A program made the translations under genes and the position numbers. From positions 102,765 through 166,764 of IMG/VR virus record IMGVR_UViG_3300023174_000057: a stretch of 64,000 nt of DNA; one strand, 5' to 3'. Positions 31,318 to 39,809 of the stretch are shown one piece after another. Source of the stretch: a virus. Numbering within the stretch: the stretch's first letter is position 1; every line of letters starts with the position of its first letter. The notes below the pieces were generated by a model. It was not told where the DNA came from. It was given only the letters and a program-made list of their open reading frames with translations, and ran no database searches.

Positions 31318-31745
31318 TGCCCACCTATCGTTTCCAGTGCGACTCCTGCGGGTTGTCCTTCTCGGCGCGGGCGCGCATGGATTCCTTGGAGGCCCCCTGC
31401 GAGTGCGGCAAGCTCGGCAAGCGTACCCTCCCCCAAGGGGTGAACGTCACGGTGTCGGGAGGCGGGACGGACCTGCTGAAGGACACCGGGCTCACGGGGA
31501 TCGACTACAACTTCGACCGGGCGGTGGGGGAGTCGTCCAAGAAGAACTGGCAGGGCATCGCACAGCGCCAGCGGGAGAAGCTCGACCTCGTGCGTGCCAA
31601 CGGGGTCACGGGTTGGGATCTCTCCCGCACCCCGGACGGTGGTTACCGGGTGATGGACTCTGATGAGCGCGCCGCCAGCGAGCAATCTCGTGGGTTCCAT
31701 TTCAAGGTCATGAAGCACGCGAAAGACAAGGGCCTACTGAAGTAG
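31317..31745 (+). CDS. FmdB-like zinc-ribbon protein, paralogue of 3916 gene
   Basis: 142 residues. MPTYRFQCDSCGLSF ... APCECGKLGKRTLP is a zinc ribbon like that at 3916 (MPTYTYVCTSC), followed by a Gly-rich stretch and a helical body (SSKKNWQGIAQRQREKLDLV). The second Cys pair is CEC rather than CxxC. Role unknown. Ends in a hairpin shared with the convergent minus-strand gene. Confidence 0.7.
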   Translation: MPTYRFQCDSCGLSFSARARMDSLEAPCECGKLGKRTLPQGVNVTVSGGGTDLLKDTGLTGIDYNFDRAVGESSKKNWQGIAQRQREKLDLVRANGVTGWDLSRTPDGGYRVMDSDERAASEQSRGFHFKVMKHAKDKGLLK

Positions 31746-31760
31746 ACCCCCGGTGGGGTC
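31745..31760. terminator. Hairpin between convergent genes
   Basis: GACCCC-CGGT-GGGGTC (31745-31760), a 6-bp stem with a 4-base loop, spans the stop codons of the zinc-ribbon gene and of the opposing gene at 31759. No T-run, so termination would be weak or protein-assisted. Confidence 0.4.
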
Positions 31761-32478
31761 AGCGGTCGGTGCGGGCTCCGCCAGCGATGACCCAAGCAGC
31801 CCACTGGCTGATCACCTCCGGGGTGATCTTGGAGATGAGCTCCGCGTCCTTCATCTTCCACTTCTCGTCGCGGGGGTCGAACACGTTCAGCAGAACGTCG
31901 CGGTTCCCCAGCGCGATGGCGCGGTTGGGGGCTCCCCCCAGACCCATGCCACGAAGACGGCTGGGGTAGAAGAACTCACCAGCCTTCCCAGACCGATCAC
32001 CGACAGACACGAGACCAGCGTCCACGAGCATCTGCTTGATCTCGACGCGGCGATCCGACACGCGGGGCGCGGTGGGCTTCTGCCTTCCGGTCGCCGGGGG
32101 GCGGAGCATCAGTTCGCGGAGAATGTCCTTGTGGCGCATGACATCCCCCACGGTGGTGGCGTGGAGGAGGTCCGGTGCCTGTTCCAGCATCGCTTCCAGA
32201 AATGCCTTGGCATCCGCGAGGGTCTTCGGTCGGGTCGTCACGGCTTGGCCCGAGGGCGTGAAGGTGACGGTCCACCCGCTGCGATCCAAGCTCTTGTAGA
32301 TCGACCACGGCCCGACCACCATCGCATCGAGCTCTTGGGAGCCTCCGCCCGTGATCGGGATCGTGATCTTCTCCCTGCGGAAGTTCAAGTCCGCCGTCTT
32401 GAGCAGCGGGAGGATGTGCGGGCGAAGTGCGGGTTGGGCATGGGCCAGACGGATGATCTTGGAACGGAGAGTGTTCAT
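31759..32478 (-). CDS. Protein with shared RLAHQ-P-LR leader, minus strand
   Basis: 239 residues; ATG 32478. Leader MNTLRSKIIRLAHAQPALRPHILPLL, then an alpha/beta body (DAMVVGPWSIYKSLDRSGWTV, TLADAKAFLEAMLEQA) and RDEKWKMKDAELISKI near the end. No known family. It is the only minus-strand gene between the neck and sheath genes. Upstream DNA has GGGGAGG as a ribosome binding site. Confidence 0.6.
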   Translation of the reverse strand: MNTLRSKIIRLAHAQPALRPHILPLLKTADLNFRREKITIPITGGGSQELDAMVVGPWSIYKSLDRSGWTVTFTPSGQAVTTRPKTLADAKAFLEAMLEQAPDLLHATTVGDVMRHKDILRELMLRPPATGRQKPTAPRVSDRRVEIKQMLVDAGLVSVGDRSGKAGEFFYPSRLRGMGLGGAPNRAIALGNRDVLLNVFDPRDEKWKMKDAELISKITPEVISQWAAWVIAGGARTDR

Positions 32479-32515
32479 TCGTACCTCACACCTCCCCAGC
32501 GATAAACTTTCAAAC

Positions 32516-32548
32516 GGTTCCCGCCCTATACGACGGGCTTTCGTGTAG
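32516..32548 (+). promoter_or_regulatory. Candidate late promoter before sheath gene
   Basis: GGTTCCCGCCCTATAC (32516-32531) with GTGTAG at 32543-32548, the same two boxes and 22-base span as at 7538-7570. It lies between the minus-strand 32478 gene and the sheath gene. Confidence 0.5.
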
Positions 32549-32630
32549 CGCCCACGACTTCTCTGTGAGCTTTCGCGCCGGGGTGGTCCCGCCGTGTCCG
32601 TCAGCTTCGGGGGTGCTGCACGGAGTCTTC

Positions 32631-35600
32631 ATGCCCAGCATCCTCACGGGCGGCTACGCCCCGCCGGGGGTCTACACTCAGACCTTCTTCGGCGCGACCC
32701 AACTCCCTCCCTCGATCCCGCCCCTCGTCCCGACGTTCATCGGCACGGGCTCGGAGATCCTCGTCCAGAGCAACCTCGCCGTGGTGCGTGGGAGCTCGGC
32801 TTCGGTCGATCAGCAGATCGTCCGTGAGGACGAGGCTGGCCGTGCGGTGGTGAGCATCGCTCCCAGCGGCGCGATCAGCCTCGGGGCGTTCGACGGGACC
32901 ATCAACCGCTTCCGCGTCAAGAACTACCCCATCGTCAACGGGGATGGCTCGGGCACGACTGCGACCGACTCCTCGTCCATCTCCGTGACCGTCAACGGTG
33001 AGCCCACCGTGGTGCTGGGCCTCAACGGCGCGACGGGTGTGGTCGAGATCTCGGACTTCCCCGCTGCCACGGACGTGGTGCTCTGCACCTACTACTTCAA
33101 GCGCACCGACACTCGGGTGACCGACAACGTGTCGGCGCAGGTGACGGCCACCCCTGCGTCCATCAACGGGAGCGTCGGGCAGAACTTCACCTTCGCCTCG
33201 GGCACCAACCAGTTCAAGCTCTCGGTGGACGGGCTGGCCCAAGTGACCGTGAGCTTCCCCATCGGGACGTTCGCCGCTGCGGTGGTTGCGGCGACCCTCA
33301 ACGGGACGGTCGGCATCGGTTCTCTGGTCGCCAGCACGTTCATCAACAACCTCGGTGAGACGTGCGTCCGTCTGTCCGCTGACAAGTCCCTCACCATCGG
33401 TGATGGGACGGCCAACGGTGTGCTCGGCTTCGTGGCGGGCGCGGCGACATCCCGCAACCGCACGTTCTACACGTTCAACGGCCCCATCGTGAACGGCAAC
33501 AACGGTGGCGTCACCACCACCAACCCCGCCGACGTGGTGGTGCTGGTGGACGGCGTGGCGGTGACCCCCACCTCGGTCAACGGTCGCACCCGTGCGGTGA
33601 CCCTTCCCTACGCCCCCAAGCTCGGGAGCACGGTCACCGTCCAGTACTACTTCAACGCTTGGCAGGACACGTTCGACTACCTCGCCAACACGGGCGTGAC
33701 TGCCATCACCCGTGCGGCTGTGACCCCTAACAGCAACGGCGCGGGTCTGTACGTCAACGGCGCGGACTACATCCTCAAGAACGACACCATCGTGTGGGGC
33801 ACGGCGGTGCTGGTGAACTCGGGCCTCCACACGGAGGGCTTCGCTACCTTCGGTAGCTCGCAGGTCTCGGCGCTGCTGGTGGACAACGAGGCGTTCATGG
33901 CCGAGTGCGCCCGCGTGGTGGACACCTCGGGCACCGTGTCGGTCGCCAGCAAGACGCAGTTCCAGCTTCCGTTCCAGCCCACGACGGGCAACGGGCGCGG
34001 GAACCCGCTGGGCAGCACCCAGTACCAGATCATCTCCAACGGGCGCATCGACCTCCCCACGGATCAGCCGGAACTGGTCACGGCCTACTGGGGCTTCAGC
34101 GTGCAGGACGCTCTGGAGCGCGGCTCGGTCACCGTCACCAAGGTGGACAGCACCACCAGCACGATCACCCTCGCGGTGGAAGTGCCGGAAGGGGCGACCG
34201 TCTACGCCAACTTCTACTACAACACCCTGACCGATCAGGCGTTCATCGGCTCGTCTCGTGGATTCACGGTTACGACCGTCACGGCGGGTACGTCGGGTGT
34301 CGGAACCTACTCGATCACGGACGGCAACAACCTGCCCGTGTACGGGGTGACCTACCTCGGCAAGGGTGCGGGTCTCACGGGCATCGAGATCGTGTTCCCC
34401 TCGGGCTCGGAGTTCCTCTCTGACGCCCGCATCGAGGGTGGCGCACCGACGCTGGAGACGGTGTCGGTCCAGTTCGCCACGTCGGACACGACCCCGGCCC
34501 GCTTCACCGCCCCCGGTGCGGGTCCCTACAACACCGTTGCGGGTCAGTCGAGCAACCTCGCGCTGGAGATCGACGGCGCGGCTCTCGCGGGTGGCACCAT
34601 CAACCTCACGGTGCCCTCGGGCGGCACGCGCGGCGGTGCCTTCGCGCACGTTCTCAGCAACGAGATCCCCTACGACGCGGCGTCGGGCGACACGTCCTAC
34701 GTCATCACGGCGGGTGTCAACGACACCGTGTCCCTTCTCGTGGACGGCGTGAGCCTCACGGCCACGGCGGGCGCGGGCGGCACCCAAGACGCTGCCGACT
34801 TCGTAACCGCCATCAACGCGGCGGCGGTCGCGGGCGGCGCGGCGAACCCCTACTACGATTCGGCGGGGACGTTCTCGTCGGGTTTCACGGTCTTCGTGAA
34901 CAAGTACGACCGGATCGTCTTCCACTATCGTGGCGACGTGTCGGGCGCGTCGGGCAACCTCACGGCGACTCTCACCCCCGGTGTCTACGCCTCGGCGGCG
35001 ACCCTCGCGACGGAAATCGACACCCAACTGGGGGCGCAGATCGGCACCCTTGGGGCACCCTTCGCGGGTCTGGCCCTCACGGTCACGGCGACGGCTACGG
35101 GTGCGCTGCGCTTCACGCTCACCAAGGCCACGGGCGATGCCTCGGGCTTTTTGGAGTTCGTGACGGGGGGCACCCCGGCGCGGGACTTCTGCATCGTCGC
35201 GGGTATCGACACGGGCACGGTTTCCGGCAACGGCACCAAGCTCTACAGCGGTCCCATCGCGGCGCACTACACGGTGACGACCACGGGGCTTCGCACCCCC
35301 TACGACCGCATCCTCCTCCGCAACCGCATCTTCCCCGGCGCGGGTTCCATCGCCCCGTTCCACGCCCTGTCCTTGTGCGTCCTGCAATCGCAGGGGGGTA
35401 ACGGCGCGGCGCTGGCGGGTCTGCCCTCGACCCTCTCGGGCTCGGCGGCGTACACTGGCTGCGCCCTCGGCCCGACGCTCACGGCTGACCCCGGGTTTTC
35501 CGGGCAGTTGAACACCTTCGGTGACGCCCGCGACGGCCAGCCCACGGTGACCTTCTACGACGGGTCAGACCCCCTCTACCCGGCGAACAACGTCTTCAAG

Positions 35601-37574
35601 CTCACGGTGAACGGCACCCTCATCACGGTGAACTTCACGGCGAGCTCGTCGGGGACGGTCACGGCCATCGGCCCTGCGGGTGTCGGTGCTTCGGTGCTCG
35701 GGCAGATCAACGCCGCTCTCGCGGCGGCACCGGGCACTGTCGCGGCGTCGCAGGAAGGTGCAACCATCCGCATCTACGCCTCGGGCACTGCGAACCTCGC
35801 GCAGAGCTCGGCGCTCATCGTCGGTGACGGCAACGCGAACACAATCCTCGGGTTCGCGGGCGGCACCATCGCCACGGTGAACTCGATCACCCCCAAGCAA
35901 CTCGCTTCGGCGCTTCAGTCGAACGTGGACAACACGGACTTCGTGAACTGGATGCTCGATCCCGCCACGCTGCTCATCACGCCGGGGTACTTCCAAGGTG
36001 AGGCTCTCGCCAGCACGGCGACGAGTGCCACGAACCAAGAGTACCTGTACGTTCAGAGCCGCTCGCTGGGCACTGCGTCCAGCATCCTGTTCGATGACGC
36101 GGCCACCAATAACGCCCTCCGCACGGGGAGCGGTCTGGGAGTGGTCGCGGGCAACGGGTCGAACGGCGAAGCCGCCATCAACGGCTTCTTCGTCACGTCG
36201 TCGGACCCCGCCAGCGGGTCGGGCTCCGCGAACACCTCGGTGCTCAACTTGGGTACCGGGCAGGACGGCATCATCGGCCAGACCTACGTTGACGATGTCA
36301 CCGGGCTGACCTTCACCATCCTCCCGCGCGCGGGCGGACTTCTGTACCCCACTGGCGGCACGGCGACCCTCTCGTTCCGGGTCTCCACGACCTTCGTGAC
36401 GGACTCCAACATCCCGACGCTGGCGATCCCCGGCGTCGAGCTCACCGTGGCCAACACGGCGGGCGTGGCGGTGGGCGACACGGCGCTGGTCGAGACGTTC
36501 AAGCGTGGTGGGGCAGAGCCCGCCATCGGTGAGCTCTACTACGTCAGCTACAACTACACCAAGACGGACTTCTCGGCCAAGCTCTTCGCCCGCATCCAAG
36601 ACGTGGTGAACGAGTACGGCGCGGTGTCGCCCGACAACCCCCTGTCGCTGGCGGCGTACCTCGCCTTCCTCAACGGGGCGGCGGTCATCGGCTGCATCCA
36701 AGTGCCGAAGACCCCGGGTCTGGCGACGGCGAGCGAGGCGGCGTACCTCGCGGCCATCGACGCCTCGTCGGGGACCTCCCTCCCGGGCTTCGTGTCCCCT
36801 GCGGTGCTGGTGGTCCTCACCCCGGCCACGCAGTCCCTCGTCCGGTACATGACGATCCACTGCGACACGCAGAGCTCCATCCGCTTCAAGTCGGAGCGGA
36901 CGGCGATCTTCGGCTTCGCGGCGGGCACCCGTCCTGACCAAGCCATCGCCTTCGCCCAAGTGGCGGGTGACACCCGGGTGCGCTTCGTGTACCCGGACAT
37001 CACCTCCATCTCCCTCACGGACGTTCTCGGTGCCACGAGGACCTACCTCGTGGACGGGCGCTACCTCGCGGCGGCAGTGGCGGCGAGCACGACCGCTGCG
37101 ACCATCGACCCGGCGACCCCGTGGGAGTCCCGGCAGTTGACGGGCTTCACCTCCCTCAACCGTCGCCTCGACGCGGTGACGATGAACCAGTTGGCCGTGG
37201 GTGGCATCACGGTGCTGGAGAACCGCCCGCCCTTCATTCGCATCCGGCACGGTCTGACCTCGGACACGACCAACATCCTGACGAAGACCCCGACCGTGAT
37301 CCAGATCGCGGACGAGATCCAGAAGCGGGTGCGGGCGACGTGCGACCCCTTCATCGGGGCCAAGTTCTTGCCTCAGATCATCGGCCAGATCGAAGGGCGT
37401 CTCAGCGAGATGTTCAAGGCGGCGGTGCAGGAGCAGATCATCTCCAGCTTCACGGGCATCTCCGTGACCACGGACCCGACCGACCCCACGGCGGTGATCG
37501 TGAACGCCTACTACCAGCCCGTGTTCCCGCTTCTCTATGTGCAGATTACCCTGCGCGTCTCTTCTACCCAGTGA
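32631..37574 (+). CDS. Giant tail sheath protein
   Basis: 1647 residues from ATG 32631 with GGAG five bases before it (GTG 32565 is less likely). N-terminus PSILTGGYAPPGVYTQTFF is typical of phage sheath proteins. The last 200 residues are the conserved sheath domain: GGITVLENRPPFIRIRHGLT, TPTVIQIADEIQKRV, CDPFIGAKFLPQIIGQIEG and YQPVFPLLYVQITLRV. Between them lie over 1000 residues of beta-rich insertions; Ig-like units such as VLVDGVAVTPTSVNGRTRAV and LGSTVTVQYYF recur. Usual sheath proteins are 400-700 residues. They stack around the tail tube and contract during infection; the insertions probably decorate the outside. Confidence 0.9.
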   Translation: MPSILTGGYAPPGVYTQTFFGATQLPPSIPPLVPTFIGTGSEILVQSNLAVVRGSSASVDQQIVREDEAGRAVVSIAPSGAISLGAFDGTINRFRVKNYPIVNGDGSGTTATDSSSISVTVNGEPTVVLGLNGATGVVEISDFPAATDVVLCTYYFKRTDTRVTDNVSAQVTATPASINGSVGQNFTFASGTNQFKLSVDGLAQVTVSFPIGTFAAAVVAATLNGTVGIGSLVASTFINNLGETCVRLSADKSLTIGDGTANGVLGFVAGAATSRNRTFYTFNGPIVNGNNGGVTTTNPADVVVLVDGVAVTPTSVNGRTRAVTLPYAPKLGSTVTVQYYFNAWQDTFDYLANTGVTAITRAAVTPNSNGAGLYVNGADYILKNDTIVWGTAVLVNSGLHTEGFATFGSSQVSALLVDNEAFMAECARVVDTSGTVSVASKTQFQLPFQPTTGNGRGNPLGSTQYQIISNGRIDLPTDQPELVTAYWGFSVQDALERGSVTVTKVDSTTSTITLAVEVPEGATVYANFYYNTLTDQAFIGSSRGFTVTTVTAGTSGVGTYSITDGNNLPVYGVTYLGKGAGLTGIEIVFPSGSEFLSDARIEGGAPTLETVSVQFATSDTTPARFTAPGAGPYNTVAGQSSNLALEIDGAALAGGTINLTVPSGGTRGGAFAHVLSNEIPYDAASGDTSYVITAGVNDTVSLLVDGVSLTATAGAGGTQDAADFVTAINAAAVAGGAANPYYDSAGTFSSGFTVFVNKYDRIVFHYRGDVSGASGNLTATLTPGVYASAATLATEIDTQLGAQIGTLGAPFAGLALTVTATATGALRFTLTKATGDASGFLEFVTGGTPARDFCIVAGIDTGTVSGNGTKLYSGPIAAHYTVTTTGLRTPYDRILLRNRIFPGAGSIAPFHALSLCVLQSQGGNGAALAGLPSTLSGSAAYTGCALGPTLTADPGFSGQLNTFGDARDGQPTVTFYDGSDPLYPANNVFKLTVNGTLITVNFTASSSGTVTAIGPAGVGASVLGQINAALAAAPGTVAASQEGATIRIYASGTANLAQSSALIVGDGNANTILGFAGGTIATVNSITPKQLASALQSNVDNTDFVNWMLDPATLLITPGYFQGEALASTATSATNQEYLYVQSRSLGTASSILFDDAATNNALRTGSGLGVVAGNGSNGEAAINGFFVTSSDPASGSGSANTSVLNLGTGQDGIIGQTYVDDVTGLTFTILPRAGGLLYPTGGTATLSFRVSTTFVTDSNIPTLAIPGVELTVANTAGVAVGDTALVETFKRGGAEPAIGELYYVSYNYTKTDFSAKLFARIQDVVNEYGAVSPDNPLSLAAYLAFLNGAAVIGCIQVPKTPGLATASEAAYLAAIDASSGTSLPGFVSPAVLVVLTPATQSLVRYMTIHCDTQSSIRFKSERTAIFGFAAGTRPDQAIAFAQVAGDTRVRFVYPDITSISLTDVLGATRTYLVDGRYLAAAVAASTTAATIDPATPWESRQLTGFTSLNRRLDAVTMNQLAVGGITVLENRPPFIRIRHGLTSDTTNILTKTPTVIQIADEIQKRVRATCDPFIGAKFLPQIIGQIEGRLSEMFKAAVQEQIISSFTGISVTTDPTDPTAVIVNAYYQPVFPLLYVQITLRVSSTQ

Positions 37575-37619
37575 TTTCGCGGGGTTAGACCACCTCTTCG
37601 ATCACGGTTGACGGGGGGT

Positions 37620-37660
37620 GGGGTTCGTAGTGAGGTGAGTAACCCTCTACTACGAACCCC
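37620..37660 (+). terminator. Strong hairpin after sheath gene
   Basis: GGGGTTCGTAGT-GAGG (37620-37635) pairs with CCTC-T-ACTACGAACCCC (37644-37660), 12 plus 4 base pairs around one bulge, with an 8-base loop. No T-run follows, so it may stabilise or process the sheath mRNA rather than terminate. Confidence 0.5.
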
Positions 37661-37688
37661 GCCTGTCCCGTCTGTGCCCCGCCGCCAC

Positions 37689-37704
37689 GTTTCCCCGCCT
37701 ATAC
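37689..37704 (+). promoter_or_regulatory. Candidate late promoter before tube gene
   Basis: GTTTCCCCGCCTATAC matches 7538-7553 and 32516-32531 at about 13 of 16 positions. The following GTGTAG box is absent. The start of the tube gene is 63 bases on. Confidence 0.4.
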
Positions 37705-37766
37705 CTCTGCTATCTTGACCGGGTTGGGGGCGTTAGTCGCCCTATCACTCCGCGAGAGGTAGACCA

Positions 37767-38570
37767 ATGGCAAACCTAGACCGCACCCCGCAGAACGGCA
37801 CGCAGGGCAGTTCGTACCTGTACGACTTCGGCACGTCGCCCAACACTCGGACGGCGGTGAGCCAGAAGGTCCGCATTCTCGCTCCCGTCTTCGGGGCAGA
37901 GACCAAAGCCCTCTACCAGATGGGCGTGGTGAGCAACTTCACCCCGAACGCTTCGACGCGGGCAGCGGAAGAAGTCCGTGGCATCGGCTTCGGTGACATG
38001 ATCGCGGAGCTCGTGCCCACGGTCACGGCGGCGCACACGGCGACCATCGAGCGCGCCCTGCTGTACTTGTCGAACATCTGCCAAGCCGTGGGCTACGCGG
38101 CGGGTGTGGACGGTCCGGTGCGTACCCTCGCGCACCACCGCTGGCCCTTCGACGTGGAGCACCAGTTGGTCTTCTCGTCCCTCGCGGACCAAGACCTCGG
38201 CGTGGCGAACACTGGCACCAGCCTCCCTGCAAGTGGTGGTTTCGGACAGGGTGTGAAGCCCGTCCGTTATCCCGTGGTCGCGAACGGTCAACCCGTGGCT
38301 CCGGGTACCCCCCTCCCTCCTGCTCCCGGGCACTCGGCCATCATCACGATCTACGAGGCTTGCTGGATGACCTCGTGGACCTACGGAGCGGCCACCAAGG
38401 ACGCGGGGCAGATGGCCGAGACGGCAGAGATCACGATCTCTGACGTTCACGACTTCGCCAGCACCTACGGCGAGTTCCTCCCCACGGGCAACGATCCCAC
38501 GTCGGGTCAGCTTGGCTCGATCCGCTTCGGCATCGGCACGCGCGGCGGCGCACAGCCTCTCGCGGCCTGA
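37767..38570 (+). CDS. Tail tube protein candidate
   Basis: 267 residues, next gene after the sheath. Start ATG 37767 with GAGAGG upstream. Mixed alpha/beta with GIGFGDMIAELVPTVTAAHTATIERALLYLSNI (a helix that often follows the tube beta-barrel strand) and later EITISDVHDFASTYGEF. The extreme codon bias and the single-gene unit (promoter candidate before, terminator after) fit a high-copy protein. The assignment rests mainly on gene order. Confidence 0.65.
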   Translation: MANLDRTPQNGTQGSSYLYDFGTSPNTRTAVSQKVRILAPVFGAETKALYQMGVVSNFTPNASTRAAEEVRGIGFGDMIAELVPTVTAAHTATIERALLYLSNICQAVGYAAGVDGPVRTLAHHRWPFDVEHQLVFSSLADQDLGVANTGTSLPASGGFGQGVKPVRYPVVANGQPVAPGTPLPPAPGHSAIITIYEACWMTSWTYGAATKDAGQMAETAEITISDVHDFASTYGEFLPTGNDPTSGQLGSIRFGIGTRGGAQPLAA

Positions 38571-38596
38571 TCTCCCACTCCCAACGCTGGTATCAT

Positions 38597-38635
38597 GAGG
38601 GCGCGGTGGGTTTACCTACCGCGCCCTCACTCTTT
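38597..38635 (+). terminator. Rho-independent terminator after tube gene
   Basis: GAGGGCGCGGT (38597-38607) pairs with ACCGCGCCCTC (38618-38628), and GGG/CCT extends the stem inward to about 14 pairs with a TTTA loop. ACTCTTTT follows. The stem carries the CGGTAGG-type core seen at 6393 and 10169. Confidence 0.8.
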
Positions 38636-38648
38636 TCGGAGACGCACC

Positions 38649-39809
38649 GTGGCACTTTCGCTCAAAGACCTCCAAGAAGTCATGCAGCCCCTCTCGGACC
38701 TTGGAAAGGGCGAGGAGACCTTTGAGGTCAACGGGCTCCAGATCACCCTCCGCAACCTCACCCCGGAGGAGGAAATCGCCACCCAGCGGTACGCCCGCTC
38801 GGCCCTGCTGGAGGGCGATGCGAACGACCAGATCAGCGCCCTCGACTACCTCGACAAGTTCCGCGCCGCGTGCCTTGGCTACGCCATCGTCCAGATCGGG
38901 AAGCTGGACTTCCGTGCCGTGAGCACCGTCGAGACGGGCGAGAAGCTCCCCAACGGCGTCGCCGTGAAGGTCAAGAAGCACGAGGCCATCATCAAGGTGA
39001 TGGAGGGCTGGACCCGGACGATGGTCACGGCCATCTTCCAGCGGTTCACGGCGCTCTCTGATCGCCTTGACTCCCTCGTGGACAAGAACATTCAGTACGA
39101 CGACGACCACATCGACGGCGAGGTCGCTCGGTTGGAAGAGAAGATCGCGGAGCTCAAGGCCACGAAGGCGAAGCGCGTCGCCGGGGAGACCGATCCCCGC
39201 AAGGACGCGAACAATCTCGCCGCGAACCGGGCCAAGAAGTCGGAGCCCCAGCCCGAACCGGAGACGGAGGCCCAGCCCGAGAAGGAGACGTGGGAGACCG
39301 CACGGAAGAACCGCGTCGCCAAGGAGGAGCCCTACGCCGTCGAGGTGCCTGACACGGTGCCCAAGGCTGTGGCCGTGGAGAGCGCCCCGGTGGAGGAGAG
39401 CGCCGCGCCCACGGAAGTCCCTCCCCAGCAAGCTCGGAAGTCCGTCTTCGGTGAGCGTCCCCCGGTGCGGGAGACTCCCAAGGTCGAGCCCGCCAAGGTC
39501 GAGAGCTCGTTCGACCAGATTGAGTCGTCCTTGGTGGACACGGACGACCCCGGGGTGATCGAAGCCGAGAACCGACGCATCATGGCCGAGAGGGCCAAGA
39601 GAATGGCTTCCCACCTGTCGGCGCGCGAGGTGGCCCAAGCCGTGGAGAAGACCACGAACGAGATCAAGCAGACGGGGGAAATCGGGGGCGTGCCTGTGTT
39701 CTCCATGCCCGTCCAGAACCTCACCCCGGAGACGGCCAAGCCGGTGCGTCAGCCACCTCCGGTGACGAAGTCGAACGTCAACCCCAACTTTCGCCCCGCG
39801 AAGGGTTGA
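38649..39809 (+). CDS. Tail assembly chaperone candidate, first part
   Basis: 386 residues from GTG 38649 (GGAGA six bases before); the frame is open through the terminator to 38595 and that is rejected. N-terminal domain (about 1-165): LTPEEEIATQRYARSALLEGDANDQISALDYLDKFR and an acid/base helix; then a long Lys/Glu/Pro-rich linker (about 165-340) and a short end (FRPAKG). Lies between the tube and tape measure genes, where tail assembly chaperones sit. The next gene begins in the same frame directly after the UGA. Confidence 0.55.
   Translation: MALSLKDLQEVMQPLSDLGKGEETFEVNGLQITLRNLTPEEEIATQRYARSALLEGDANDQISALDYLDKFRAACLGYAIVQIGKLDFRAVSTVETGEKLPNGVAVKVKKHEAIIKVMEGWTRTMVTAIFQRFTALSDRLDSLVDKNIQYDDDHIDGEVARLEEKIAELKATKAKRVAGETDPRKDANNLAANRAKKSEPQPEPETEAQPEKETWETARKNRVAKEEPYAVEVPDTVPKAVAVESAPVEESAAPTEVPPQQARKSVFGERPPVRETPKVEPAKVESSFDQIESSLVDTDDPGVIEAENRRIMAERAKRMASHLSAREVAQAVEKTTNEIKQTGEIGGVPVFSMPVQNLTPETAKPVRQPPPVTKSNVNPNFRPAKG

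Noticed and set aside
32601-35387. 928-codon minus-strand frame over the sheath gene
   Set aside because: Shadow of the sheath frame; low-complexity Arg/Gly/Val sequence and no start signal.
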